Shown in pieces: positions 33,401 to 41,333 of a DNA stretch of 43,334 nt. The position numbers were made by a program, and so were the translations under genes. This stretch comes from Streptomyces albidus (ex Kaewkla and Franco 2022) (lineage in GTDB: Bacteria > Actinomycetota > Actinomycetes > Streptomycetales > Streptomycetaceae): NCBI RefSeq assembly GCF_013870515.1, contig NZ_JACBXA010000025.1, forward strand, positions 1 through 43,334. The letters run 5' to 3'. Under the pieces are notes generated by a model, which made no database searches, was not told where the DNA came from, and was given only the letters and a program-made list of their open reading frames with translations. Each line of letters starts with the position of its first letter. Within the stretch, counting starts at the first letter, position 1.

Positions 33401-36400
33401 ATGACGCGAGCAGATCAGCCAACGGGCGTGAACCCCACCTCTGACGCCCCCGACGACGCGCTCGCCGCGGAGTCTCGCGAGCGCGCCGTGGGCGCGCTGT
33501 TGCGATTCGGTCCGTTGCGGCGGCTGTGGAGCGCGCAGCTGACTGGTGGGATCGGTGACGCGCTTGCCCTGCTGGTGCTGTTGCTGCTGGCACTTCAGGC
33601 AGCGACTGTGCAGGCGGCGGGCGGCGAAGCAGTCTTCGGCGGCGGCTACCGCGGGATGGCCTTGGTGATCACGGCCGTCTTCGGTGCGCGGCTGCTGGCC
33701 ACGCTGCTGTTCGGCGCGGTGCTTCTCGGGCCGCTCTCGGCGCTGGTCGCGCCCGGCAAGGGCGTACTCGACCGGCGCTGGACCATGTTCGGTGCGGACG
33801 TGCTGCGTGCGCTGGCCCTCATCGTCGCGCCGATGTGGGTCGACTGGATGCCGGCCAACGCCTTCGCGCTCGTACTGATCACGGTCTTCGTGCTCGGTGT
33901 CGCCGAGCGGTTCTGGACGGTCGCCAAGGACAGCGCCGCCCCGGCTCTGCTGCCCGCCCCGCCGCCCGAAGGTGCCGCGGTGCGGCCCCTGCCCGACCAC
34001 CAGGACGCGCTGCGCAGGCTCTGGCTCCGCAGCACTTTCCTGGCACTCCCGGCCGCCGCCATGGCGCTGGTCGTGGTCACGCTCGTCAGCAACGTGCTGA
34101 GCTCGGCGTTCGCCTGGTTCGACTCGCACCAGGCGGCCCTGGGCTCCTACGTCGCGGCCGGGCTGTTCGCGGCCGCGGTCTCGATCGTGTACTTCCTGGA
34201 GCTGCCCGACAACGAGACGCCGCGCCCGCGCTCTCCGCTCGAGGGGCTTCGCCGCCCGCGCAGCGCCTCCACTTCCGGCTCGGACAAGAGCGGCGCCGAC
34301 AAGGGCCGTACCGGTGCGATCCCGCTGCTGGTGCTGGCCGGTTCGGCGACCGCGTGGGCCATCGCCTGCGCCGTCGGGCTCGCCGCGCTCCAGGCCGCCG
34401 ATCTCGGGGGCGGCCCCATCAGCTTCGGGCTCCAGGTCTTCGTGCTCGCCGGCGGTACGGCGGCGGGCATCCGCATCGCTCCTCGCCTGCTGCCCGGCTT
34501 CTCCCGCCGCCGGCTCCTGGCGCTCGCCATCGGTCTCACCGGCGTCGCGCTGCTCGTCGCCGGGCTGGTGACGGACGCCACGACCGGGCTCGTGCTCATG
34601 GCGATCACGGGGCTCTCGGCGGGAGTCGCCGCCCAGTCCGCGCACGTGCTGCTGGACCTGGAGACGGAGGACGTCCGTCCGGCGGCGATGTCCGGGCTGA
34701 GCCATCGCGCACGCATGACCGAGCACCTGCAGACGATCGTGCGCATCGCTGTCGCAGTGGGCGCACTGGTCGCGCCGGTGGCCGCCGGGTTCATCGGCCC
34801 GCACCGCGTCGGCACCGGTGACTTCGTCTTCGACCACGGCGGCGCTGCGTTCACGCTCATGCTCGTCGGCGCGCTGCTGCTGCCCGTCGCGGCTCTCGTC
34901 CTCGGCCGTACGGACGACCGGCAGGGCATCACGCTGCGCCGGGACCTGATCGAGGCGCTCGGCGGCGGTCACCCGAAGGAGGGACCTGCCGCCGACGGCT
35001 TCTTCATCGCCCTCGAAGGCGGAGACGGCGCCGGCAAGACCACACAGGTCGAGGTCCTGGCCGAGTGGATCCGGGCCAAGGGCCACGAGGTCGTGGTCAC
35101 GAAGGAGCCCGGATCGACGCCCGTGGGCAAGCGGCTCCGGTCGATACTGCTGGACGTCTCGGCGGCTGGTCTGTCGCACCGTTCGGAGGCACTGCTGTAC
35201 GCGGCCGACCGGGCCGAGCACGTCGACACCGTGGTGCGGCCCGCGCTGGAGCGCGGCGCCATCGTCATCTCCGACCGCTACATCGACTCGTCCGTCGCCT
35301 ACCAGGGCGCCGGGCGTGACCTCTCGCCGACCGAGATCGCCCGTATCTCGCGCTGGGCGACGGGCGGCCTCGTCCCGCATCTGACCGTGCTGCTCGACGT
35401 CTCCCCGGAGACCGCGCGTGAGCGGTTCACCGAGGCGCCCGACCGGTTGGAGTCTGAGCCCGTCGAGTTCCACGACAAGGTCCGCGGCGGTTTCCTCACC
35501 CTGGCCGCGGCCGACCCCGCGCGCTACCTCGTCGTCGACGCGGCGCAGACGCCGGACGCGATCACGACGGTCGTACGCCACCGCCTCGACCAGGTGCTGC
35601 CCCTCTCCGAGGCCGAGGTGAAGGCCGGAGCGGAGGCCCGTCAGGCCGCCGAGGAGGAAGCCCGCCGCAAGGCCGAGGCTGAGGCCGCGCGGAAGGCCGA
35701 GGAAGAACGCCGAGAGCGCGAACGGCAAGAGCAGATGGACCGGTTGCGCGCGGAGGAAGAGGAGCGCAAGAAGACCGAGGCGGAGCTGGAACGTCAGCGC
35801 GCCGAGGCCCGTCGCGCGGAGGAAGCCAGGAAGCGTGCCGAGGAGGCGCGCAGGATCGCCCAGGAGGAGCGTCAGCGGCGCGAGGCCGAGGAGCGTACCC
35901 GGGCAGAGGAGATCGCGCGTCAGCGAAGGCTCGCCGAGGAGGAGGCCCGGCTGCGGGCTCAGGCCGAGGAGCGCCGCCTGGAGAAGCAGCGCAAGGCGGA
36001 GGAAGCGCTGCAGCGCGCCGAGCAGGCCCGGTCCCGGCGGCCCGGTTCGGACCCGGACGGCTCCGACGGGAACACCGCCAAGCTTCCGCAGCCGGACGGG
36101 GAGACGGACACCGCGGAGTCGGAGGCCGAGCGCACGCACGTACTGCCGCAGGCCCGGCAGAAGAAGGCGGACCGTCAGCCTCAGCAGGACGAGGAGACGA
36201 CGATGCTGCCCCGCGTCTCCCCCGAGGGGGAGGGCCGCACCCGCGAGATCCCGTATCCCGAATCGGAGTCAGGACGGCCCGCACGCCCGCGTCCCGACTG
36301 GGCCGAGGAGACGCCGCTCGACGACGTCCCTTCTCTCGCCGACGAACTGCTGGGCACCGGTGAGGACGACGACGAGGACAGCGGCAGGAAGCGGCGCCGC

Positions 36401-36409
36401 GGCAAGTGA
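33401..36409 (+). CDS. tmk: Fusion protein: MFS-like membrane domain + thymidylate kinase + coiled coil
   Basis: A 1002-residue protein with four parts. Residues ~25-520 form a degenerate major-facilitator-like region with about 10-12 hydrophobic helices. Residues ~530-740 form a dTMP kinase with P-loop EGGDGAGKTT (K546), DRYIDSSVAYQG and the lid segment EAPDRLESE; it phosphorylates dTMP to dTDP. Residues ~740-880 are a very charged Ala/Glu/Arg coiled coil, and the tail to 1002 is disordered, with repeated T-x-x-LP sites (AKLPQ, HVLPQ, TMLPR). The kinase is therefore tethered to the membrane. Similar long proteins occur in other Streptomyces. A TATACC -10-like element ends 9 bases before the ATG, so the leader may be very short. 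Confidence 0.9.
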   Translation: MTRADQPTGVNPTSDAPDDALAAESRERAVGALLRFGPLRRLWSAQLTGGIGDALALLVLLLLALQAATVQAAGGEAVFGGGYRGMALVITAVFGARLLATLLFGAVLLGPLSALVAPGKGVLDRRWTMFGADVLRALALIVAPMWVDWMPANAFALVLITVFVLGVAERFWTVAKDSAAPALLPAPPPEGAAVRPLPDHQDALRRLWLRSTFLALPAAAMALVVVTLVSNVLSSAFAWFDSHQAALGSYVAAGLFAAAVSIVYFLELPDNETPRPRSPLEGLRRPRSASTSGSDKSGADKGRTGAIPLLVLAGSATAWAIACAVGLAALQAADLGGGPISFGLQVFVLAGGTAAGIRIAPRLLPGFSRRRLLALAIGLTGVALLVAGLVTDATTGLVLMAITGLSAGVAAQSAHVLLDLETEDVRPAAMSGLSHRARMTEHLQTIVRIAVAVGALVAPVAAGFIGPHRVGTGDFVFDHGGAAFTLMLVGALLLPVAALVLGRTDDRQGITLRRDLIEALGGGHPKEGPAADGFFIALEGGDGAGKTTQVEVLAEWIRAKGHEVVVTKEPGSTPVGKRLRSILLDVSAAGLSHRSEALLYAADRAEHVDTVVRPALERGAIVISDRYIDSSVAYQGAGRDLSPTEIARISRWATGGLVPHLTVLLDVSPETARERFTEAPDRLESEPVEFHDKVRGGFLTLAAADPARYLVVDAAQTPDAITTVVRHRLDQVLPLSEAEVKAGAEARQAAEEEARRKAEAEAARKAEEERRERERQEQMDRLRAEEEERKKTEAELERQRAEARRAEEARKRAEEARRIAQEERQRREAEERTRAEEIARQRRLAEEEARLRAQAEERRLEKQRKAEEALQRAEQARSRRPGSDPDGSDGNTAKLPQPDGETDTAESEAERTHVLPQARQKKADRQPQQDEETTMLPRVSPEGEGRTREIPYPESESGRPARPRPDWAEETPLDDVPSLADELLGTGEDDDEDSGRKRRRGK

Positions 36410-36430
36410 CGGGCCGCGCAAGCGAGTCGA

Positions 36431-36475
36431 CGAGGACGTGCCCCGGGCGTGCAGACGGCCCGGGGCACGTCCTCG
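36431..36475 (+). terminator. Terminator hairpin after tmk
   Basis: A perfect 18-bp stem (36431-36448 with 36458-36475) and a 9-base loop, 22 bases after the stop, ending in G then TTC. Confidence 0.85.
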
Positions 36476-36590
36476 TTCACCTCGCTCCGTGAACAGGCTG
36501 TCGGTGCCGTGCACCACAATGGACCGACGGCGTTGAGGCGGGCGGCACAAGAGCCGCGCAGCGCCGCAGGCACAGGGAAGGGCGGCAGCG

Positions 36591-37808
36591 ATGGCGGTCT
36601 GGGACGACGTGGTCGGGCAGGAACGGGTGACGGCGCAGCTGAGCGCCGCGGCTCGTGACGCCGACGCCTTCGTCACCGCCGAGGCGGCCGACAAGGGCTC
36701 GGCGGAGCTTTCGGGTTCGTCCATGACGCACGCCTGGCTCTTCACCGGCCCGCCCGGTTCCGGCCGTTCCACCGCGGCGCGAGCCTTCGCGGCCGCGCTG
36801 CAGTGCGTCAGCCCCGACCGTGCGCTCGGCGGTGCGCCCGGCTGCGGCTTCTGCGACGGCTGCCACACGGCATTGGTCGGCACCCACGCCGACGTCGAGG
36901 TCATCCGCACCGACCTGCTCAGCATCGGCGTCAAGGACACGCGAGAGCAGGTGCGCAGAGCTCAGATGTCGCCGGCGGGCGGACGCTGGCAGGTGATCGT
37001 CCTGGAGGACGCCGACCGCCTGACCGAGGGCGCGGGCAACGTGCTGCTCAAGGCGGTCGAGGAGCCCGCCCCCCGCACGGTCTGGCTTCTGTGTGCGCCC
37101 TCGACGGAGGACGTGCTGCCCACGATCCGATCGCGCTGCCGTCATCTCACGCTGCGCACACCCCCGGTGGACGCCGTCGCCGATCTGCTGATGCGGCGGG
37201 ACGGCATCGAACCGGAGATGGCGGCGTACGCGGCACGGGCGACCCAGGGCCACATCGGGCGCGCCAGGCGGCTCGCCACTGACGAGCGCGCACGCAGGCG
37301 CAGGGCCACGGTCTTGAGACTGCCTCAGCGCGTGGCCGACGTGGGCGGTGCGCTGCAGGCGGCCCAGGAGCTGATCGACGCGGCGACCGAGGACGCAAAG
37401 GAGGTCGCGGAGGAGCTCGACGAGCGGGAGACCGAGGAGCTGCGGACCGCTCTCGGGGCCTCCGAAGGCAAGGGCGGACGGCTGCCGCGCGGCACGGCCG
37501 GAGTGATGAAGGACCTGCAGGACAAGCAGAAGCGGCGCGCCACCCGTACCCAGCGCGACTCGCTCGACCTGGCGCTGAGCGACCTCACCGGTTTCTACCG
37601 GGACGTGCTGGCACGGCAGTTGGGCTCATCAGTGGCCCTGGCGAACGAGGAGGTCGGGGAAGCCGTCACCCAACTCGCCTCCGTCTCCAGGCCCGAGCAG
37701 ACGCTGCGCCGGATCGAGGCGGTGCTGGAGTGCCGAGGCGCGCTCGACCGCAACGTCGCGCCGCTGCTGGCGGTCGAGGCGATGGCCATGACGTTGCGAG
37801 CGGGCTGA
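36591..37808 (+). CDS. holB: DNA polymerase III delta-prime subunit
   Basis: A 405-residue AAA+ clamp-loader subunit. The P-loop reads GPPGSGRST with arginine (R59) where lysine is expected, so ATP hydrolysis is unlikely. This suits delta prime, whose E. coli form does not hydrolyse ATP but supplies the arginine finger. A zinc-binding CGFCDGCHTA cluster is present, and the SRC motif is IRSRCRHL. The C-terminal third is helical and charged. It follows tmk, as often in bacteria. A CACAAT -10-like element at 36515-36520 with TGAACA 19 bases upstream could be its own promoter, after the tmk terminator. Confidence 0.93.
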   Translation: MAVWDDVVGQERVTAQLSAAARDADAFVTAEAADKGSAELSGSSMTHAWLFTGPPGSGRSTAARAFAAALQCVSPDRALGGAPGCGFCDGCHTALVGTHADVEVIRTDLLSIGVKDTREQVRRAQMSPAGGRWQVIVLEDADRLTEGAGNVLLKAVEEPAPRTVWLLCAPSTEDVLPTIRSRCRHLTLRTPPVDAVADLLMRRDGIEPEMAAYAARATQGHIGRARRLATDERARRRRATVLRLPQRVADVGGALQAAQELIDAATEDAKEVAEELDERETEELRTALGASEGKGGRLPRGTAGVMKDLQDKQKRRATRTQRDSLDLALSDLTGFYRDVLARQLGSSVALANEEVGEAVTQLASVSRPEQTLRRIEAVLECRGALDRNVAPLLAVEAMAMTLRAG

Positions 37809-37897
37809 AGCCGTCCTGAGCTCCGTCTCACGCCGCCGATGGGCGTGCCCGTGGGCTGACTGCCCTGCCCGGTCACCCGTACGAGGAGGAGCAACCT

Positions 37898-38020
37898 GTG
37901 CGGGAACTCGCGCGGTCCGGGCACACGGATACGCTCCCCCTCATGCCCGGGTCTGCTGCATCCGGCCGCCGTGACCGACGCGAAACAAGGGATGGTTCAT
38001 GGACACCAGGCGCCTGCTGA
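37898..38020 (+). CDS. Possible 40-codon upstream ORF overlapping the peptidase start
   Basis: GTG 37898 is preceded by AGGAGGAG with 6 bases between, among the best ribosome sites in the window. The ORF encodes 40 residues, basic and without recognisable motifs, and ends 22 bases inside the next gene in another frame. It could couple translation of the peptidase, or the purine run may be incidental. Confidence 0.3.
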   Translation: MRELARSGHTDTLPLMPGSAASGRRDRRETRDGSWTPGAC

Positions 38021-39600
38021 GCACCACTTCCGCCGTACTCGCGACGGCCGTACTGCTGACGATGTCCGGCTGCTCGTCCGACTCGACGGGCTCGGGAGAA
38101 CCGGAAGGCGCCCCGTCCTCCGCCAGCAGCGACCGCGCGAACGGCCTCGACAGCGCCAAGCCCCTCGAGCCGCTGCCCGCTGCCGTGCCGGCCGACCTGA
38201 AGCGGTACTACGAGCAGAAGCTGTCCTGGCGCGACTGCGGGGAGGGCGGTTTCCAGTGCGCCAAGATGAAGGCGCCGCTCGACTACGCCCACCCCGACGC
38301 CGACGAGGACCTCGACCTCGCCGTCGCCCGTAAGAAGGCCGGAGGCAACGGCAAGGCCATCGGCTCGTTGCAGGTCAACCCGGGCGGGCCCGGCGGCTCC
38401 GCGATCGAATACGTGCAGCAGGCCGCCGGCGTGGGGTATCCCGCCCCGGTACGGGCCAAGTACGACATCGTCGGCATGGACCCGCGCGGAGTCGCGAGCA
38501 GCGAACCCGTCAGGTGCCTGACCGACAAGCAGATGGACTCCTTCACCCAGACCGACCAGACGCCGGACGACCAGCAGGAGACCGGCCGGCTCGTCAGCGC
38601 CTACAAGAAGTTCGCGGCCGGCTGCGAGAAGCGCTCCGGGGAACTGCTCGGCCACATCTCCACCGTCGACGCCGCCCGCGACATGGACGTGCTGCGCGCG
38701 CTCCTCGGTGACAAGAAGCTGAACTACGTGGGCGCCTCGTACGGCACCTACCTGGGCGCCTTCTACGCGGGGCTGTTCCCGCAGCGCTCCGGCAGGCTCG
38801 TACTCGACGGTGCCATGGACCCGTCGCTGTCGATGCTTCAGCTCAACCGCGACCAGACCGGCGGGTTCGAGACCGCCTTCAAGGCGTTCGCCCAGGACTG
38901 CGTCGGCAAGCCGGACTGCCCGCTCGGCACGAAGAGCGCCAAGGACGCGAGCCGCAGGCTCAGCGCCTTCTTCAAGAAGGTGGACCGCAAGCCCCTGCCG
39001 ACCGGTGAGTCGCGGAAGCTGACGGAGTCCCTCGCCACCACCGGCGTGATCCGCGCGATGTACGACGAGAGCTCCTGGCCTCAGCTGCGTGCAGCGCTGA
39101 GCGCCGCCAACAAGGGGGACGGCGCCCAACTCCTCGCCATGGCCGACGAGTACTTCGAGCGCGACCCCGACGGCCACTACGGCAACATCATGTACGCCAA
39201 CCCGGCCGTCAACTGTCTCGATCTGCCCGCGGCGTTCTCGTCCCCGGATGCGGTGAAGAAGCAGCTGTCCTCATTCGAGAAGACCTCACCCGTCTTCGGC
39301 CGCGGCTTCGCCTGGGCGGCCCTCAACTGCGGCTACTGGCCGGAGAAGTCCACCGGGGAGCCCCGCCGCATCGCGGCCAAGGGCGCCGAGCCGATCCTCG
39401 TCGTCGGTACGACCCGCGACCCGGCGACCCCCTACGCCTGGGCCCAGGGCCTGGCCGGCCAGCTCGACTCCGCCCGTCTGCTGACGTACGAGGGCGACGG
39501 CCACACCGCCTACCTGCGCGGCGGCGCGTGCATCAACGACACGGTCGACACGTACCTGCTCAAGGGGAAGGCGCCGAAGGACGGCAAGAAGTGCTCGTGA
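37999..39600 (+). CDS. Secreted lipoprotein peptidase of the Tap/SlpD-E family (alpha/beta hydrolase)
   Basis: A 533-residue lipoprotein. The signal peptide ends in the lipobox MSGC (C25), followed by an Ser/Gly-rich linker. The alpha/beta hydrolase domain has the oxyanion region VNPGGPGGSA, nucleophile S247 in GASYGTYLG, acid D474 in TTRDPATP and H502 in GDGHTAY, with a TAP-type C-terminal domain. Tripeptidyl aminopeptidases remove N-terminal tripeptides from secreted proteins in Streptomyces. Five or more cysteines in the mature part suggest disulfides, normal for this family. ATG follows AAGGGATGG. A hairpin ends the unit before the tRNA gene. Confidence 0.92.
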   Translation: MDTRRLLSTTSAVLATAVLLTMSGCSSDSTGSGEPEGAPSSASSDRANGLDSAKPLEPLPAAVPADLKRYYEQKLSWRDCGEGGFQCAKMKAPLDYAHPDADEDLDLAVARKKAGGNGKAIGSLQVNPGGPGGSAIEYVQQAAGVGYPAPVRAKYDIVGMDPRGVASSEPVRCLTDKQMDSFTQTDQTPDDQQETGRLVSAYKKFAAGCEKRSGELLGHISTVDAARDMDVLRALLGDKKLNYVGASYGTYLGAFYAGLFPQRSGRLVLDGAMDPSLSMLQLNRDQTGGFETAFKAFAQDCVGKPDCPLGTKSAKDASRRLSAFFKKVDRKPLPTGESRKLTESLATTGVIRAMYDESSWPQLRAALSAANKGDGAQLLAMADEYFERDPDGHYGNIMYANPAVNCLDLPAAFSSPDAVKKQLSSFEKTSPVFGRGFAWAALNCGYWPEKSTGEPRRIAAKGAEPILVVGTTRDPATPYAWAQGLAGQLDSARLLTYEGDGHTAYLRGGACINDTVDTYLLKGKAPKDGKKCS

Positions 39601-39614
39601 CGCCGCGGCCTCGC

Positions 39615-39664
39615 GGGGTACGGAACCGGAGGGTCCGGGGCGCCGGGCCCCGGGCCCGTACCCC
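39615..39664 (+). terminator. Hairpin after the peptidase gene
   Basis: GGGGTACGG (39615-39623) pairs with CCGTACCCC (39656-39664); the long G/C-rich interior can pair further. Confidence 0.6.
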
Positions 39665-39689
39665 GTACGGAGCACACCCGGAAACTGTG

Positions 39690-39695
39690 TAAACT
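39690..39695 (+). promoter_or_regulatory. -10 element of the tRNA-Thr gene
   Basis: TAAACT within GTGTAAACTTGT, 36 bases before the mature tRNA 5' end, gives a plausible short precursor leader. No convincing -35 is seen. Confidence 0.4.
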
Positions 39696-39731
39696 TGTCC
39701 GCGCTGCGCCCGCACACCGCGTGGACAGCTT

Positions 39732-39805
39732 GCCGCCTTAGCTCAGTTGGCCAGAGCGACGCACTCGTAATGCGTAGGTCGGGGGTTCGACTCCCCCAGG
39801 CGGCT
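39732..39805 (+). tRNA. tRNA-Thr (anticodon CGT)
   Basis: A complete 74-base cloverleaf. The acceptor stem GCCGCCT pairs with AGGCGGC, the D-arm contains GCTCAGTTGG, the anticodon loop CTCGTAA presents CGT (reads ACG), and the T-arm is GGGGGTTCGACTCCCCC. CCA is not encoded. A terminator follows at 39815. A degenerate copy of the segment from the anticodon arm to the T-loop lies 2.7 kb downstream (42455-42481), so this tRNA may have served as an integration site. Confidence 0.97.
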
Positions 39806-39814
39806 CACAGATGA

Positions 39815-39847
39815 GAGGCCCCTTCCGGCGACGGTAGGGGCCTCTTT
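39815..39847 (+). terminator. tRNA-Thr terminator
   Basis: GAGGCCCCT (39815-39823) pairs perfectly with AGGGGCCTC (39836-39844), followed by TTT, 9 bases after the tRNA. Confidence 0.85.
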
Positions 39848-40243
39848 GGATCTTGGTTGCTGATTTGGCTGCTGCTTCGAGGGCCCAGACACGGCTCGCC
39901 GTAGGCCTCGCGGGCCTTCCCGATGGCCTGCTCGATCAAGGGAAGCGGCTACGCAGAGTGGTCGGAATTGGCAGGTGCCCGTCCTGCATCCGTAATCGGC
40001 ATGGTCGACGCGCTTCTACTGCGAGGCGCGACCCCGTCGTCCCTCCCGCAAAGGCCGGGGCCGGTCGGCTCCCCTGACGCGAGTCTGCATCTCCTCAGGA
40101 GTGCCAGAGGCCAGTTCGAGCAGTTGAGGTGCGGTGCGCCCTTGGCTATCCGCTCTCGCATCGGGCGTCGCTGGAGGGCATCGATTGCCTCGTTGGCAAA
40201 TCGGCTCAAAGGGACGGCCCCTCCAGTCACGGTCTACGACCGT
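39848..40243. other. Gene-poor stretch between tRNA-Thr and the GNAT gene
   Basis: This 396-base region lies just past the tRNA terminator, where an integrase gene would sit in an intact element. The GNAT frame is open upstream to 39923 and a 93-codon frame exists on the minus strand (39949-40230), but neither resembles a known integrase, excisionase or toxin. Codon bias is weak in both. It may be decayed mobile DNA. Confidence 0.4.
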
Positions 40244-41068
40244 ATGATCGGCCCTGTGAAGGTGATCTCTGTGGGGTTTCGAACCGATCTGATGCTGCGG
40301 AAGATGGCCGGCTCACTCATCACCGACTCTGCAGCCCATGTGGTCGTGCGGACACCGGCCAACCCAGGTTTCTGGTGGGGGAACTTCCTGCTGTTCAACG
40401 CCCCAGCACAGCAGGGCGACGCGGCACGGTGGCAAGCGCTGTTCAGCGACGAGTTTCCCGAGGCTCCCCACCTTGCCTTGGGAGTCGACGGCATTGACGG
40501 CGACGCCGGAGACGCCTCCGTACTCGCCGAGCTCGGCGTGACCACCGAGGTGAACTCCGTACTGACCGCGACACGGTTGGTGCCTCCCACCCGGCAAGGC
40601 GCGAAGATCACCGTCCGTCCGCTGACCAGCGACGGCGACTGGGCACAAGCAATGGACCTACGCTTCGCTTGCCATGATGACGGGACAGGATCCGCTGGCT
40701 ACCGGCAGTTCGTCGAGAGAAAACTGGCCGAAGACCGCAAGCTCTGCGATGCAGGCCATGGCACCTGGTTCGGCGCGTTCATCGACGGCGGGATGCGCTC
40801 CGCCGGCGGTCTGTTCCACGATGGCAGTGGGATAGCGCGTTTCCAGACTGTCGAGACTCATCCCGGCTACCGACGGCGAGGGCTCGCTTCGTCCCTCGTC
40901 CATCACATCGGGTCCTGGGGGCTGCACAAGATGGGCGCCCGGACCCTTGTCATCGTCGCTGAACCCGACTACCACGCCATCCGCATCTACCGTGCGCTCG
41001 GCTTCGCCGACGCCGAGCGGCAAGTCCAACTGCACCGCGCACCCCAGTCCGGAGACAGCAGGGACTGA
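40244..41068 (+). CDS. GNAT-family N-acetyltransferase
   Basis: A 274-residue protein with a C-terminal GNAT domain (about residues 130-265). The acetyl-CoA-binding motif A is VETHPGYRRRGLASSLV, giving the R-x-x-G-x-A pyrophosphate loop, and a late YRALGFADAERQVQL matches motif B. The N-terminal ~120 residues, with WWGNFLLFNAP, may be a second, degenerate GNAT-like half, as in tandem GNAT proteins. The substrate is unknown. TATGAT at 40243-40248, overlapping this ATG, is a perfect -10 hexamer variant placed 7 bases before GTG 40256, so a leaderless mRNA starting there is an alternative. It lies in the tRNA-linked accessory segment. Confidence 0.82.
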   Translation: MIGPVKVISVGFRTDLMLRKMAGSLITDSAAHVVVRTPANPGFWWGNFLLFNAPAQQGDAARWQALFSDEFPEAPHLALGVDGIDGDAGDASVLAELGVTTEVNSVLTATRLVPPTRQGAKITVRPLTSDGDWAQAMDLRFACHDDGTGSAGYRQFVERKLAEDRKLCDAGHGTWFGAFIDGGMRSAGGLFHDGSGIARFQTVETHPGYRRRGLASSLVHHIGSWGLHKMGARTLVIVAEPDYHAIRIYRALGFADAERQVQLHRAPQSGDSRD

Positions 41069-41135
41069 GCTCGCCCGACTTGCCGCCCTCGGCCTCAACC
41101 GGCCTGCGGGGGAGGCGAGTTCGCGTCGCAGAGTG

Positions 41136-41162
41136 AACGGCCCCTCGAATGAGGGGCCGTTT
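41136..41162 (+). terminator. Terminator after the GNAT gene
   Basis: AACGGCCCCTC (41136-41146) pairs perfectly with GAGGGGCCGTT (41151-41161) around GAAT, followed by a T. Confidence 0.85.
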
Positions 41163-41333
41163 CCATGACCGCAGGTACTCCTCGACCCGGAGCCGTGCAG
41201 GAACTGTTCCATCGCGGCCGTCCCTTGCCCCGCTGCCTGACGCTCGGCCCGCTCAGGCCGCAGGTCGGCGACGAGCTCGGCCATCGTGGTCGCCAGGTCA
41301 GCGTGCAGCTGGCGTTCGGCCTCGCGTCGTCGC
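41163..41333 (-). other. Short gap with a possible minus-strand coding remnant
   Basis: On the minus strand a frame starting at ATG 41360-41362, inside the end of the aldo/keto reductase gene, encodes a helical, charged segment (RREAERQLHADLATTMAEL and on) before running antisense into the terminator and GNAT gene. No start signal or end is credible. It may be the remnant of a small gene. Confidence 0.25.

Noticed and set aside
32501..36139. 1212-codon minus-strand ORF opposite topA and tmk
   Set aside because: It crosses two strongly supported genes and the gap between them. Its low-complexity Arg/Gly/His composition follows from the opposite-strand coiled coil and G/C bias.
39949..40230. 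93-codon minus-strand ORF next to tRNA-Thr, considered as an integrase or antitoxin remnant
   Set aside because: No recombinase, helix-turn-helix or toxin motif could be seen, and no ribosome site; kept only as part of the gap description.
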